Shown here: positions 22,561-34,646 of the stretch, piece after piece | Numbering within the stretch: the first letter of the stretch is position 1 | Layout: each line of letters starts with the position of its first letter | From: Corylus avellana | Taxonomy: Eukaryota; Streptophyta; Magnoliopsida; Fagales; Betulaceae | Length of the DNA: 64,000 bases | Reading direction: 5' to 3' | Assembly (NCBI RefSeq): GCF_901000735.1 | Contig: NC_081541.1 | Location: forward strand, 806,001-870,000 | Translations under genes and position numbers: made by a program | The notes under the pieces: model-generated | What the model was told of the DNA's origin: nothing | Database searches by the model: none | The model's input: only the letters and a program-made list of their open reading frames with translations

Positions 22561-23807
22561 AACAATATCAAATGCTTCCCAAAGAGAGAAGCCACACGGC
22601 TAATAACCACCAATTAAATGACATACAAATTGTCCAGGATGAGAACACTGAAGCATTAAAAGCATTTAAATTACATATTATAATCTCTCTGCAAATTTTT
22701 TGTCATACAAAGCATTGCCAATTGGAGTAGTACGTAGCAATTCCTGATATAATAAGCAACGAGGTAAAAGAAAACCATTAGTCTGGAGACACTAGCTAGA
22801 TGGACAGCTTCTTCATGCAAAGTGAAACTTGGCATCCAGAATAAGTGCTTTGCCCTGTTGCCTTCAGTGACAATCTGCTTCTTAACATGTGCAGCAAATA
22901 AAAATAAAATGGCGAATGTTAGAGAAAAGTAAAAATAAAAACAGCCTCGTGGTGCTAATTGCTTATAATCCATATTTAATCAGTTCTTACGATAACAAAG
23001 GTAATCTCATGGAACATTTTAGGCCTTCTCCAATCCATAGCACTTGCACTTTTCTAAGGAATCTATTGTCTTCCCAAATCTATAAATGTCAAATAACTGC
23101 AATTTTTTCATCTATGAGAAACCATTAGTGCCTGAATTTAGCGTTTTGAGCCAAGACAGCCAGCCATGAGGCTGAGAGTCTGAGACTTTGGAATTTCCCC
23201 AAACAAAATTGTTGTTAGCTAAATTCAAAACGACTAAGTTTATGTGGATGCATAAAACAATTAGGGACCCTCAAGATAATGTGATTTTACAAGTATATAC
23301 ATTGCTTTTACAAAGAGAATTGAAGAAATGTGTTTAATTGTTGCAAGATCTGTGGGGAATGTACTTATCAGTTTGAGGAAAAATTTAAGTTTATTAAATG
23401 ACTTTTTAGGCCATGATAAACATATAATAGTTTAGGCCATGGCAAAATACCTGAAAATTGCTTTATGACAAATTAAAAATAAGGGGAACTACAAGCGTCT
23501 TTGGATTGGCCCCCAAATCTACTACCTATTTTCCTCCCAAAAAGAAAAATATACCCTCAAAAAAAAAAAAAAAAAACCTAGACCCACCGAGGTGGCTGAT
23601 CCATGAAAAAAAACAAAAAATTACCAAGACCCGTGGCGCGGCCCTGGTTGGTGAGTTAGGGATATTTTTGCCTTTTCCTAATTCCTGTCTTTTTGAGAAC
23701 TTTTAAAGGGTTTATTTTATTTTATTTTATTTATTTTATTTTTTTATTTTTTTAATGTCAAACAGGGAACATTTCAATCATTTGAAGAGTACTAGTAATT
23801 GACAGCT

Positions 23808-23843
<36 letters not shown>

Positions 23844-24010
23844 CAACAATGTTGTAGTGTTTAGACGAGAGGCCGGCGACAATGTTTTATTTGGCCGCAT
23901 TGATGAGCTTCAAAAATATGTTTAGATGGATGTGTATATATATAAAGTACAAGAAAAAGTGTAAAAAAAAAAGAAAGTATGATGCATCCAAAAAGCATAC
24001 TCTTTTTCGT
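22561..24010. repeat. Blocks A and B, copy without an RLP gene
   Basis: Matches the distal part of block A (2513-3110) and block B (3315-3960), but the RLP coding region that precedes block A elsewhere is absent. It also lacks the SINE found in copy 1, giving the empty site near 23125-23145. A poly-A run lies at 23808-23840. Confidence 0.75.
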
Positions 24011-24208
24011 ATTTAAAAAGCTAGGTATAATCTAAAAGGATTTTTATTTTTTTATTTTTTTTAAAAAAAATTATAATTAGATAGAGGCAGGGCAAGAGCT
24101 ACTGGCTATAAAGAAAAAAAAATTTACTATGTTTTTTGAAAGACAATGAATGATGAGACATAATTATTTGAACATAGGGAACAAATGAAAATAACATGCC
24201 TACCTTTG

Positions 24209-27004
24209 CTAAGTATTTTCTTGGTAGCACTGAGACTTGAAGTTTCTCAGCAGTTTGGCCTTGTTGATAGCTATTGTAACGTAGAGTCTGTCTCCCATTT
24301 TGTCTAGAAACTGGAAATAGGCATGCCTCCAAGAACTCTTCAGCACTAATGATCCGCAAACTCCCCAAAATCCAACAATGAATCCGATTGCAATGCTTGT
24401 ATATAACCATAGATGTTCATAGAAGTCTGTGTCATGTTTGCTACTAGTTTGTGGACCTTGAGTTGCTGCATTTTCCGGACACTCTTTTGAAAGAGGGCTT
24501 CCACAAAGATAGGTGTTACCTACATATGAAGAATAACTAAAGGTATCTAATTGGTATCCGAATGGGATTCTACCAGACAGGTTGTTGTATGACAAATTTA
24601 AGAGGGCCAAGAAGATCAAATCAACAAGGCTGTGAGGAATTGTGCCTGAAAGGTGATTACTTGATAAGTCTAAAAACTCTAAGTTGTTCAGGTCACCAAA
24701 GTTCTGAGGGATAATGCCAATCAACAAATTGTTAGATAGGTTTAGTCCACTCAAACCCAAAAGACTTGTTATTTCTCTTGGAATTTCTCCTTCTAATTTG
24801 TTACTTGAAAGATCAATGACCTTAAATAGAAAGTAAATATCTTTTTCAAACTGCATGATAATTTTTTCTTGGAAAGTCGCATTGTAGTAGGGAATGGAAT
24901 AAGTGATAGACTCCAGATTATAATATCTCTCATCCATGGCAATGAAGTTATTGAGGCATGGTGGTATAGTTCCAACAATATTATTGTGAGAAAGGTCCAA
25001 GATTTGGAGATACTTTAGACCACATAACTGCAATGGTATGCTACCAGTGAACGAGTTTGATGACAGAATAAGAACTTTCAAATATGGTAGCGATGTCCCT
25101 ATCCATGCTGGTATCCTCCCAAAGAGTCTATTTTCTCCAACATGTAATATTATCAACGAAGAACAACTCATCAATGACTTGGGTAGTTCTCCAATGAAAT
25201 TATTGTATTCCAAACGCAACATCTGAAGCATATATTCGTTTTCAGTAAAATTACAAATGCTTCCAATAGAATTAGGAATGCTCCCAATGAAATTATTGTA
25301 TGCCAAATCAAGTCTGAACAAATATGGCATATTTGCCCAACAATTTGGGAGTTCTCCAGATAATGAGTTGTTCGAAAGGTCAAGGTATCTCAAATACCAA
25401 TAAGTAACAGATCCATTCGTCCCACATAATGATGTATTAATAGATCCTTGGAACAAGTTATTAGAGAAATTCAATGACATCAAATTGGAATTTAGTCGTG
25501 GCAACGGACCATTGAAGCAATTATCACTCAAATCTATTGTAGAAGAACCCATAAATCTTGACGAAAGCCATTGAAGAGGTATGGTACCAGTGATCTGGTT
25601 ATGGGAGAGAGATAAGAAATTTATGTTAAAAGAAAGGTCCCAAAACCAGTTGGGGATTGTGCCTGAGATTGTTGCATTAGATATATCAAGCCATGAAAAA
25701 TTCTTTTGTGTTTGAAGCCATTGAGGAAAAGCTGGCCCCAAATTGCAAGACCCCAAATTGATGGTATCCAAATGAAATGGTGGAACCCAACTTGGACTAA
25801 ACTTCAAAGACAAAGAATTAGAAGAGAAGTCCAATTGGCGTAGTGTGGACAAATTCGACAAATGTGCTTCAGTGATGACACCTTCAAAGGAATTTAAAGA
25901 CAAATCCAGAACCTGAAGCTTGGAAAGTTTTCCAAGAACATTGGGTAAACTCCCATTTAACTGATTCTTGGATAGATGCAACTCGCTCAAGAAAGTGAGT
26001 TTTGAAAGATCAGGTACTTCTCCACTCAGACTATTTTGGGATAAGTCTAAGACCTGTAAATAGTGAAGATTCTCCAAAGTACTTTGTGGTATCTTCCCCT
26101 CAAAGTAGTTGGAAGAGAGGTGAAGATGAACAAGATTTATTATATTCCCAAAAGCTTTCGGAATAGAGCCTTCTAACTCGTTATAATTGAGGTCAAGAAC
26201 GACAAGGCTATTTGTATATTTGAACAGCCAAGGGAATATGGAGGAATTGAGATAATTGAAAGAGAGGTCAACGATTGAAAGTGGTGAAGAAGAATTAGCA
26301 TTGAAAAGCACAGGAGGAATCGGCATGGAGAGCGCACAACCACTTAGACTTAAGTCTAATAAAGAAGGAAGCATGGTAACCTTATCTGGCCAATTGACAA
26401 CCTTGCTAAGGTACACAGTACTCATATCTAAGTGCCTCAAAGAGGAGAGATTAAAGAGCCAGTCAAGATTGTGGTCCTCAATCAGCCCATAGTTCCTACT
26501 GAGATCAAGAGAAGTCAAGCTTGTGAGATTTCCAAGCTGCGGTGGAATGGTTCCAGAAAGATAGTTGTTGGAAAGATTGAGATATTGTAATTTAGTGAGT
26601 GAACCAATGAACTCTGGGAGAATTGAAAAAGCATTCAAACTTAAGTCGAGGTAAGTCAAATGCTGCAAACCAAGTAATGAAGAGTTTATCTCACCATATA
26701 GATATTTGGAGGGTTCAGAGTATCTATCTCCCCGAAGATCAAGCTTGACAACATGAGCAGTTCGGTTGCTGCATTTAATTCGTTTCCAATTGCAACAATC
26801 TTCCTCCTGGCTGCCCCAAGAAGACAGCAAACCGTCATCATCTTGAAGGCTTTGTTTGAGTTTGAGGAGTGCTTGTCTTTCTTCCTCTATATATCTGACT
26901 TCTGAATTACGCAAATTCAAACCGAAACAAATTGAAGTTGCGGTACATAGGAGGAGGAGGAGGAGGCCAAGTAGAAGCAACAATGCAGCATAAGGGCCTC
27001 TCAT
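24209..27004 (-). CDS. RLP3: LRR receptor-like protein, Cf/EIX type
   Basis: A single exon encodes 931 residues. It starts at MRGPYAALL and keeps the signal peptide and LRRNT_2 cap of RLP1 and RLP2 almost unchanged, but the LRR body differs (LNYNELEGSIPKAFGNIINL). The island region is its own (SITYSIPYYNATFQEKIIMQ) and lacks the KEKYLEYSKTLGLVK segment of RLP2 and RLP5. The transmembrane helix (GFIVGFWGVCG, about 868-888) is followed by a tail longer than that of RLP2 (KSQCYQENT end). Role: plasma-membrane recognition receptor without a kinase. The ligand cannot be read from sequence. Blocks A and C lie upstream, with a TIMELESS scrap. Confidence 0.95.
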   Translation of the reverse strand: MRGPYAALLLLLGLLLLLLCTATSICFGLNLRNSEVRYIEEERQALLKLKQSLQDDDGLLSSWGSQEEDCCNWKRIKCSNRTAHVVKLDLRGDRYSEPSKYLYGEINSSLLGLQHLTYLDLSLNAFSILPEFIGSLTKLQYLNLSNNYLSGTIPPQLGNLTSLTSLDLSRNYGLIEDHNLDWLFNLSSLRHLDMSTVYLSKVVNWPDKVTMLPSLLDLSLSGCALSMPIPPVLFNANSSSPLSIVDLSFNYLNSSIFPWLFKYTNSLVVLDLNYNELEGSIPKAFGNIINLVHLHLSSNYFEGKIPQSTLENLHYLQVLDLSQNSLSGEVPDLSKLTFLSELHLSKNQLNGSLPNVLGKLSKLQVLDLSLNSFEGVITEAHLSNLSTLRQLDFSSNSLSLKFSPSWVPPFHLDTINLGSCNLGPAFPQWLQTQKNFSWLDISNATISGTIPNWFWDLSFNINFLSLSHNQITGTIPLQWLSSRFMGSSTIDLSDNCFNGPLPRLNSNLMSLNFSNNLFQGSINTSLCGTNGSVTYWYLRYLDLSNNSLSGELPNCWANMPYLFRLDLAYNNFIGSIPNSIGSICNFTENEYMLQMLRLEYNNFIGELPKSLMSCSSLIILHVGENRLFGRIPAWIGTSLPYLKVLILSSNSFTGSIPLQLCGLKYLQILDLSHNNIVGTIPPCLNNFIAMDERYYNLESITYSIPYYNATFQEKIIMQFEKDIYFLFKVIDLSSNKLEGEIPREITSLLGLSGLNLSNNLLIGIIPQNFGDLNNLEFLDLSSNHLSGTIPHSLVDLIFLALLNLSYNNLSGRIPFGYQLDTFSYSSYVGNTYLCGSPLSKECPENAATQGPQTSSKHDTDFYEHLWLYTSIAIGFIVGFWGVCGSLVLKSSWRHAYFQFLDKMGDRLYVTIAINKAKLLRNFKSQCYQENT

Positions 27005-28400
27005 TGTTTGACGCTCTTAAATCTTTGGGAGTGGTGGTGGGTAAGAGGTGAAGCTGAGATAAAAAGAAGTTATAATCAGTAGATCGATGCAACTACTGCT
27101 GGTTTTGGTGTCCCAAGTAAACCATATGGATATTGTATTTATATTGCTATTGGCTACAATTATAATGTAACAGTGCCTTGAAAAGTCTAAAACAAACTTG
27201 CAAATTAAAGCAAACATCAATTATACAGAAACTTCGGGGAAGACTCGACAGTCAACTTGCAAATGGAAAAAACTTCCTGCTGGGATCGAGTAGGGACACG
27301 TACAACTGAATGAAATGTTGGCGCGCAACAAGTTTCTCATCTTTTCTCGTTTTTCTAAAAAATAAATAAATAAATAAAAAATTAAACTCCCTTTCTTTCA
27401 CAAAAAATTCAAAATTCATTTCCTCTTTATAATATCACATCAATTAATTCTTATTACTATTTTAAGAAAACAAAAATGGAAAAAAATTAAACTCCTTTCT
27501 TCAAACAATTTTTCTAATATTTGTTAACAAGCTGTTTATTGGTCGTAACAAATGCGTCCAACTACCAAATTTGTACTTGGTTTTGCATGACTGAGGTTTG
27601 ATGGCTTAGAGGGTAAGCCGATGCAAGCTGTGTTCTGGTGTGGTGGGTGATTGTGTTGTTGTGTTAGTGTTCCACGTGAACGCTAAAAAAAATAATAATT
27701 CATATCACTTTTAATAAAAAATTAAAGAAATTAAAAACTTCAAAAATTAATTAATAATTAATTAATTATTGTCAAATGCTTCCCAAAGAGAGAAGCCATG
27801 CACACGGCTAATAACCACCAATTAAATGAAATACAAATTGTCGAGGATGAGAACACTGGAGCATTAAAAGCATTATTTAAATTACATATTATATATGATC
27901 TCTCTGCAAATTTTTTGTCGTACATAGCATTGCCAATTGGAGTAGTACGTAGCAATTCCTGATATAGTAAGCAACGAGGTAAAAGAAAACCATTAGTCTG
28001 GAGACACTAGCTAGCTAGATGGACAGCTTCTTCATGCAAAGTGAAACTTGGCATCCAGAATAAGTGTTTTGCCCTGTTGCCTTCATTGACAATCTGCTTC
28101 TTATTTGCATTGCTACGCAGCAAATAAAAAAAAATGGCGAATGTTAGAGAAAAGTAAAAATAAAAACAGCGTCGTGGTGCTAATTGCTTATAATCCATAT
28201 TTATTCAGTTCTTACGGTAAGTGAGGTGAACATGTCTAGCAAATTAGTGAAAGATACCAAAGGTAATCTCATGGAACATTTTAGGCCTTCTCCAATATTC
28301 CATAGCACTTGCACTTTTCTAAAGAATCTATTGTCTTCCCATGTCTATAAATTTCAAATAACTGTGATTTTTTTTTTAATTTATTATTATTATTATTATT
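27005..28400. repeat. Duplicated block A, copy 3 (5' flank of RLP3)
   Basis: Near-identical to 1756-3140. It includes the upstream ATG at 27092 that opens an overlapping, out-of-frame ORF. At about 28380-28405 it passes from block A straight into the TIMELESS 3' fragment, where copy 1 has the SINE and block B between them. This marks a deletion or exchange point. Confidence 0.85.
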
Positions 28401-28404
28401 ATTA

Positions 28405-28775
28405 TTATCTTGATACCCCTCTATTGTAAGATAAAGATATCTGTGTATTTTTTTGTTTTTTTGGTGAGAGATGATCCAGATATTTCTATGATATGCTAAA
28501 CATTTATGGCCCCAAAAAAGAAAAGATATGCAACCAATAAAATATGGGATTTTACTGATCATCCAAAATTTTGGTTGGGATGGAAAAACTTTGGATGAGA
28601 CAAGTTCATAGGTAACAAAAAAGTTCATGAATGCTATATATATACATAATTATATAGTAAAAGAAGAAATCTATTACAATTATAAAGCATTAAAAATTAA
28701 GAGAAACTTATAGACCACACTCATCCTCACGATCAAGTACCATTCTCAACTTCCTTCTCATTACAACACTAACAA
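28405..28775 (-). pseudogene. TIMELESS 3'-end fragment, copy 2
   Basis: Same content as 4580-4970: TIMELESS 3' UTR and the last codons, in the parent orientation. It shares the AACAATAGATGCCCCT junction with copy 1, which shows both descend from one capture that was later duplicated with the RLP block. Confidence 0.8.
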
Positions 28776-28976
28776 TAGATGCCCCTATATGCCATTTTCT
28801 TTCTTATGTTTAGAAAAAATTTTAAAAAAAAATCACAAAAACTTACTCATATCAGATTCCTTATTTTATTTATTTATTTTTTAGAAACAGATTCCTTATA
28901 TTTAACTAACCCTCAAGTGTTATACTACCGTGTTTTCCAATGTGTAAGAAACCAAAAGTGGTTCCTTATACCTTAG

Positions 28977-29030
<54 letters not shown>

Positions 29031-29885
29031 CTCTTTCCTCTCTCCTATTTCAAGAAAACAAAAATGGAAAACAATTATTGTGTTAGTGTGCTACGTCAAC
29101 ACTAATAAAAATAAAGACAAATATCACTCTTAATAAAAAATAAATAAATTAAAAAAATTAAAGAAATCAAAAACTTAAATAATTAATTAATTAATTAAAA
29201 AAAATTTTAAAAGAAAGGGAGTGGTGGTGAGCCACCCCCGAGGTGGTTGTGTGAAATTATGAGGTCTGGACCAAAACTTCAAAGAAGACTTGACCGTCCA
29301 CTTGCAAAAACAAATTAACATCAATGTTTAGAGTATTGCAAGGAGTAGACAGAAATTTCAAGGAAGACTTTACAGTCAACTTGGCTCTCAGAATGGTACG
29401 AGCATGCAACTTCCTGGAAATTCATTCAAGCAAATTGTGCAAAGCTGAACATACTATTAATGAGTTGGAGAATAAATTGAATGAAATTTTGGAACATCCA
29501 GCTTCATCCTCGTGCCATGTACGAGCATGCACTTAAATTTTGCATACTACTGGGTCTTTATGACTTCCCAGGCTGTGTTTGTGATTATCAATTTTTCTTG
29601 GCTAATCTATTATAGCTCATAAAGTGACATTTCTCTTGATGGTATATGAAAATTCCACATGCTACAAAAAAGTCAAATGTTTGAAACACGCTTTTTGTCT
29701 TTGAAATGTTAGTAAGGTTTACAACTATTCAGCAATATTGAACGGTGTGAGAGAAGTCTCATTTGTTAGTTGATTGAAGAAAAGATTGTGAAGGACTACC
29801 GCCAAAATGATGTTAGCCATGTATGGAAAAATCCTATAATCAAAGGTGAGGAAACTCATAAGAAGATGGTATGAAAATTCCACAT
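28776..29885. repeat. Duplicated block C, copy 2, with (TA)n at 28979-29028
   Basis: Matches 4971-5950. The (TA)n tract is longer here than in copy 1. It contains two copies of the recurrent module (near 29275 and 29350). No gene. Confidence 0.65.
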
Positions 29886-30412
29886 GCTACAAAAGAGTCA
29901 AATATACAAAAGCAAACATCAATTATACAGAAACTTCAGGAAATTAAGACTTGACAGTCAACTTACAAATGGAAAAAACGTCCTGCTGGGATCGAGTAGG
30001 GACACATGCTGAATGAAATGTTGGCAACAAGTTTCTGATCTTTTCTCGTTTTCCTAAAAAAAAAAATTAAACTCCCTTACCTTTACAAAAAATTCAAAAC
30101 TCATTTTCTCTTTATATCACATCAATTAATTCTTATTACTATTTCAAGAAAACAAAAATGGAAAAAAAAAATTAAACTCCTTTCTTCAAACAATTTTTCT
30201 AATATTCGTTGACAAGCTGTTTATTGGTCGTAATAAAATTAATAAATGCGTCCAACTCCCAAATTTGTACTTGGTTTTGCATGACTGAGATTTGATGGCT
30301 TAGAGGGTAGGCCATATAAAAAATAATAATTCATATCACTTTTAATAAAAAATTAAAAATATAAAAAATTAAAGAAATTAAAAACTTTAAAAATTAATTA
30401 ATTATTGTCAAA
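29886..30412. repeat. Degenerate second copy of the block A start
   Basis: Resembles 1955-2500 (AAGCAAACATCAATTATACA; CTGCTGGGATCGAGTAGGGA), with more differences and an internal deletion at about 30312. It has no RLP attached, so it is the remnant of an older duplication. Confidence 0.65.
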
Positions 30413-31980
30413 GCAATAGTTTGAATACTCTGAAACACACAAACCCAGCGTGACATTAATTTAATGCAAAAGCAAGAGATTCTCACCTAGAAATTTCCGC
30501 CACAGTAAATAATATTTGTTGAGATCTCAGAAGGTATATTGGGACAAAGTTCAGTAGTGTGAAATCAGAAACTGTCAAGTATTCTCTACTTTGAAGAACA
30601 TCCAATTATCAAATTGTAAGTGGATTCAAGATTTCTTCAAAATTGTAATGATTTACTTCCGTCCGAGTAATTTAATTTCAAGTTTTAGTCATTATATATA
30701 TATGTTCAATTAACTTGAATGTTTTCATAGGAATAGAAAAAATCATTACTCTGGACCCAATTTTTTTTTTTTTTAATCGCTTTGTTTCCCCTCATTTAAA
30801 ATAAAGTGATGCCGTGTTTGGGTAAGCTTTATGTACTTCTTTTCACACGTACAAGACAAGAGTCTGCAACAATAATTTAAGAAAAAAGAAAAGAAGAAGA
30901 AGAAGAAGAAGAAGAAGAGAGCTAAAAGCCTAAAATGTCTACTTAATTAATGCTTTAGATCGAGTGAAACAAGGGCTGGACAAAAACTTCAAAGAAGACC
31001 AACTTGTCACACAAACTTCAAAAGTACTTAACACGTCATTTTTTGTCAAACAAACCTAATGCATTGCATTGCACGCATAGAACACCTTTTTTTAATTATG
31101 GGCCTGAAAGAAGAAACAAAATTAAAATAGTTGTTTAATTAGCGTGATTTGAAGCGGATGTTTTGACTGCCCTTTAATTTAGGGATGCTCTGGGGCCACC
31201 CCAAATATTTTGGCGGAAATCACTTTCACGGCCGGCCTTGGGTGGTTGGGCAGAAGGTGGTGGCCGAATTATTCTTTAAATTGATGAAATCATTTCACTT
31301 TGTTTAACTAATTTAATTTATTCTTTAATTTATGAGTTGATAGCCGGTGCACAAATTAACAAAAATAAAAATACAAACTTACTTGAGTGTCTTGGAGAAA
31401 AGAAAAGAAAAGAAAAAACAACAAACCGTTACATCAACAATTAATCAACATAATGTGTTATGGAGAAAAAAAACAAAAAAAAGAATTCAATATTATGGTT
31501 TTGAGTTTGAGCTTAAAAAATCCATAAGCTTTTTTTATTTCAAAAAGGCATTGTATTGTGAAATGCCTTTTTTATATAATCTTTTTAGGACCGGGTTTGA
31601 TATTTTTGGGCTTTAGAGCTTGGGTTTGGACTTATAGTAGTCCATGTAAATTTTTTAAGGAAAATGCTAAGTGTTCTCCCAATTGTGATGCGGCTTTTAA
31701 AATTATCGTTGAATTTGAGATTATCATTATTGATTTTTAATCTATTGGTGATTTTCAAAGTCACATCACAGTTGGAATGACACTAAAAGAACACTAGAAG
31801 AACACCAAGCATTTTCCATTTTTTAAAGCTTGAGCAGGGATTTGAGACTCCTCCCACTCGTCTTTGCCATCGGAATTAATTGAAGTGCAAATAATTTCAT
31901 TATTTTCTTACAATTTATTGATACATGTAAGTATGTGATTGAAGTTACATCAATCGCTAAAAATAAATAAATAAAGAATG
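30413..31980. repeat. Duplicated block D, copy 2; (GAA)n at 30890-30917
   Basis: Matches 18441-19600 and spans the assembly gap there. It holds an extra segment of about 410 bp (30754-31166) with a GAA microsatellite and a recurrent-module copy near 30980, and a MITE at 31663-31813. No gene. Confidence 0.7.
31663..31813. mobile_element. MITE, same family as 19281-19432
   Basis: Orthologous position to the copy in block D copy 1. The ends AATGCTAAGTGTTCT and AGAACACCAAGCATT are inverted with mismatches. No ORF. Confidence 0.65.
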
Positions 31981-33182
31981 AGACTTTTTGTCATAAGATA
32001 GTAGTTTGATGGGGTCAAATGTGTAATTCATGAGGAGAAAGTGCTAAGGCGATGTAGTTCATGGGGGCGAAAGACAATTACCGAAAAAAATAATTACTCC
32101 GAACCGAAAGAAGGTACATGACATCTTCAAAAGAAACAAGGGGACCTGTATATTAAAACGACTATTTTGGTCCTCCCGGCTGAGTAATGTAACACATTTG
32201 GTATTGGAAACATGGGTAAATCAACAGCAAATAATTTGGGGTTTTGTAGGAGATGAAACGATTAAATCAATGAATGTGGGTAACTTGTACATTTCTTACC
32301 ACTTAATTTCTAAGATTTTTAGTAACGACTAATGTAAGAACTTTGTGAGACTAGCTTAATTTTCATGGCAGAGGGAAGTAAGTGACATCTTATCAACGTC
32401 TTCGGTGGTTTCTGAGAAACTCCCATTTCAAGTTCTTTTTGGTTTTTTCCTGGTAGGACACCCCTTCAAAAGTTGGCGTATATATGCCGAAATCTGCAGT
32501 GAGCACACGGTTTCTTTAGTAATAGGAAACAAACTTACAAATGCTTTAGAGTGAAACAAGGGCTGGACAAAAACTTCAAAGAAGACTCTACGGTCAACTT
32601 GTCACACAAACTTCAACAGTACTTAACACGTCATTTTTTGTCAAACAAACCTAATGCAGTGCAATGCACGGATAGAACACCTTCTTTAATTATTGGCCTG
32701 GTCGTAATTACAAAGTTGAAAGAAGAAATTAAAAAAAAAAAAAAAAAAAAGGTTGTTTAGCGTGATTTGGAGGGGATGTTTGACTGCCTTTTAATTAGGG
32801 GTGCTTTGGGGCCACCCCAAATTTGGGCGGAAATCGTGGGTAAAGCATTTTCAAGGCCTTGAAGCTTTTGAGTTTGAGCTTAAAAAATCCGTAAGCTTTA
32901 TTATTATTATTATTATTGGGCTTATAGTCCCATGTCAGTTTTTTAGGACCGAGTTTGATTTTTTTGGGCTTTAGCTTGGGTTTGGGCTTATAGTCCCATG
33001 TCAGTTTTTTTAAGCTTGAGCGGGGATTTGGGACTCCTCCCACCCTGCTTCGCCATCCGAATTAATTGAAGTGAGAATGAATTCATTATTCTTTTATAAT
33101 TTGTTGTCACGTGTAAATTAATATGTAATTGGAGTTACATTAATTACTAAAAAATTAAAGAAATCAACATCCTCCATTACTT
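31981..33182. other. Intergenic; partial third block D copy at 32540-33180
   Basis: The first 550 bases show nothing I recognise. From about 32550 a recurrent-module copy and a shortened block D follow (GGGGCCACCCCAAATTTGGG), with an internal direct repeat of GGGCTTATAGTCCCATGTCA. No gene. Confidence 0.5.
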
Positions 33183-33464
33183 GGGAAAAGGATCCTCTTT
33201 AGTCTAAAATGGACTGGAGAATATTCAGTTCATAGCTAAAATCTCTTCTTAAAAATCTTAGAACCACAAATAAAACATATGTTCCATTACCAAATGGGGT
33301 GGCCAATCACCCCTTAATTTTTTAATTTTTTTAATATGAAATAATATTTTATTATTATTTTTTTGGTGGTAGGATCAGTGTCTTATTTGTAGTTCTAGAA
33401 TTTCCTTTTAGCTATAAACTGAATATTTTTCAATTCATTTTGGACCGGAGAGGATCCTATTCCC
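33183..33464. mobile_element. MITE with arms of about 55 bp
   Basis: The left end GGGAAAAGGATCCTCTTTAG pairs with the right end (complement GGGAATAGGATCCTCTCCGG), and the pairing continues through the AATATTCAGTTCATAGCTA stretch. The flanks ATTACTT and ATTATTT may be the target duplication. No coding capacity. Confidence 0.75.
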
Positions 33465-34182
33465 ATTATTTGCCGACGTGTCAACAAGTTGCAAGAAGGT
33501 AATGGACTGCAGGGCACTTATTGAAACCCAATCAGAATCACCAATTCAAACTTTAAACAACAACTTCCAACGGGAAAATAAAAATAAAAATAAAATTACA
33601 AAGTGATACATTACATTACCAAATATCTACAATTAAATTACAAAGCGATAAAAGAAGTTGCTAAGAGAGATCGAAGGTAATAAAACAAAGGGCAGTAATA
33701 TATTTTCAACGTCTTGAAAATAAATGTGTGGTATAATTGGTTCGCTTTCTAGATTGGTTTCTGAGAAACTCCCAACTTCATCTTTTCTCAAACAAATTTT
33801 AGTGCTTGCGAGTGAAACAAGGGCTGTACAAAAGCTTCAAAGAAGACTTAACAGTCAACTTGTCAATCAAACCTCTATAGTGCTTGAGAGTGAACAAAGT
33901 TATCTTTTGTCAAACAAGCTTTAATTGTTGAGAGTGAAAGGGCTGGGCATACAGAAACTTCAGGGAGACTTGACTATCAACGTGCATGTCTCTTTCAAAC
34001 AATATTGGCCCTTTTCCAACTTTTTCCTGGGAACAGACTACAGTTCCCTGGATTAATTGGTGAGTTTCTAGAAGAACTCAAGTCCTGTAACTGTAATTAT
34101 AAGACCGAATGAAACATTCAAGTATAGTATCGATTGATCCTTTCCAAATCAACTTCAAACTCGGTTAAAATTGTTAAATTAC
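33465..34182. repeat. Duplicated block E, copy 1, left part
   Basis: Matches 39885-40437, with the dispersed repeat and two recurrent-module copies (near 33835 and 33955). It is interrupted on the right by a solo LTR. No gene. Confidence 0.65.
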
Positions 34183-34641
34183 TGATGTAGATCGGAGTGT
34201 ATTCCAAACCCATATATTATTTTATGTTTTTGTCATTTAAGTGTCGTGGCCGTCCGAACGGGCGCCGTTAGTTTGTTTTATTTTCGAGCCGACTTTATGT
34301 TGTTATTTTATTAGGGTTAGGGTTTTATGAGTCTTTATTTCGTTATTTTATTAGGTTTTGGGTTTTGGGGGTATTTATGTCATATTTTATTAGGTTTTGG
34401 GTTTTGGGCTATAAATATATGCTTATAGCCTCCATAGCAAATCAGTTTATGTTGATTTTTGATTTTGTTGAATAAGAAACTTCAGAGTTGAGCGTTCTTC
34501 TTTCTTTTCTTTCAAAACTTAGAGAGTATCTAGCTTTTGTTAAGAAGATTTCTTAGATCTTTGATAGAATCAAGATCTAGAAGTATTTATTCACTACTTA
34601 TTGATGTTCTTCGCTGTAACCCACTAAGTCACGCTGCATCA
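34183..34641 (+). mobile_element. Solo LTR with 5-bp TSD
   Basis: 459 bp that begins TGATG and ends CATCA, flanked by ATTAC at 34178-34182 and 34642-34646. A TATA box (CTATAAATATATGC, from 34410) lies 230 bases in, with downstream sequence as expected of an LTR promoter. The paralogous block near 40430-40440 has a single ATTAC and no insert. No internal retrotransposon domain is nearby, so the element has been reduced to one LTR. The orientation is taken from the TATA box. Confidence 0.9.
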
Positions 34642-34646
34642 ATTAC

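Noticed and set aside
34311..34395. Telomere-like TTAGGGTTAGGGTTT stretch
   Set aside because: Only two units, followed by a degenerate TTAGGTTTTGGG series inside a solo LTR. It is not an interstitial telomere array.
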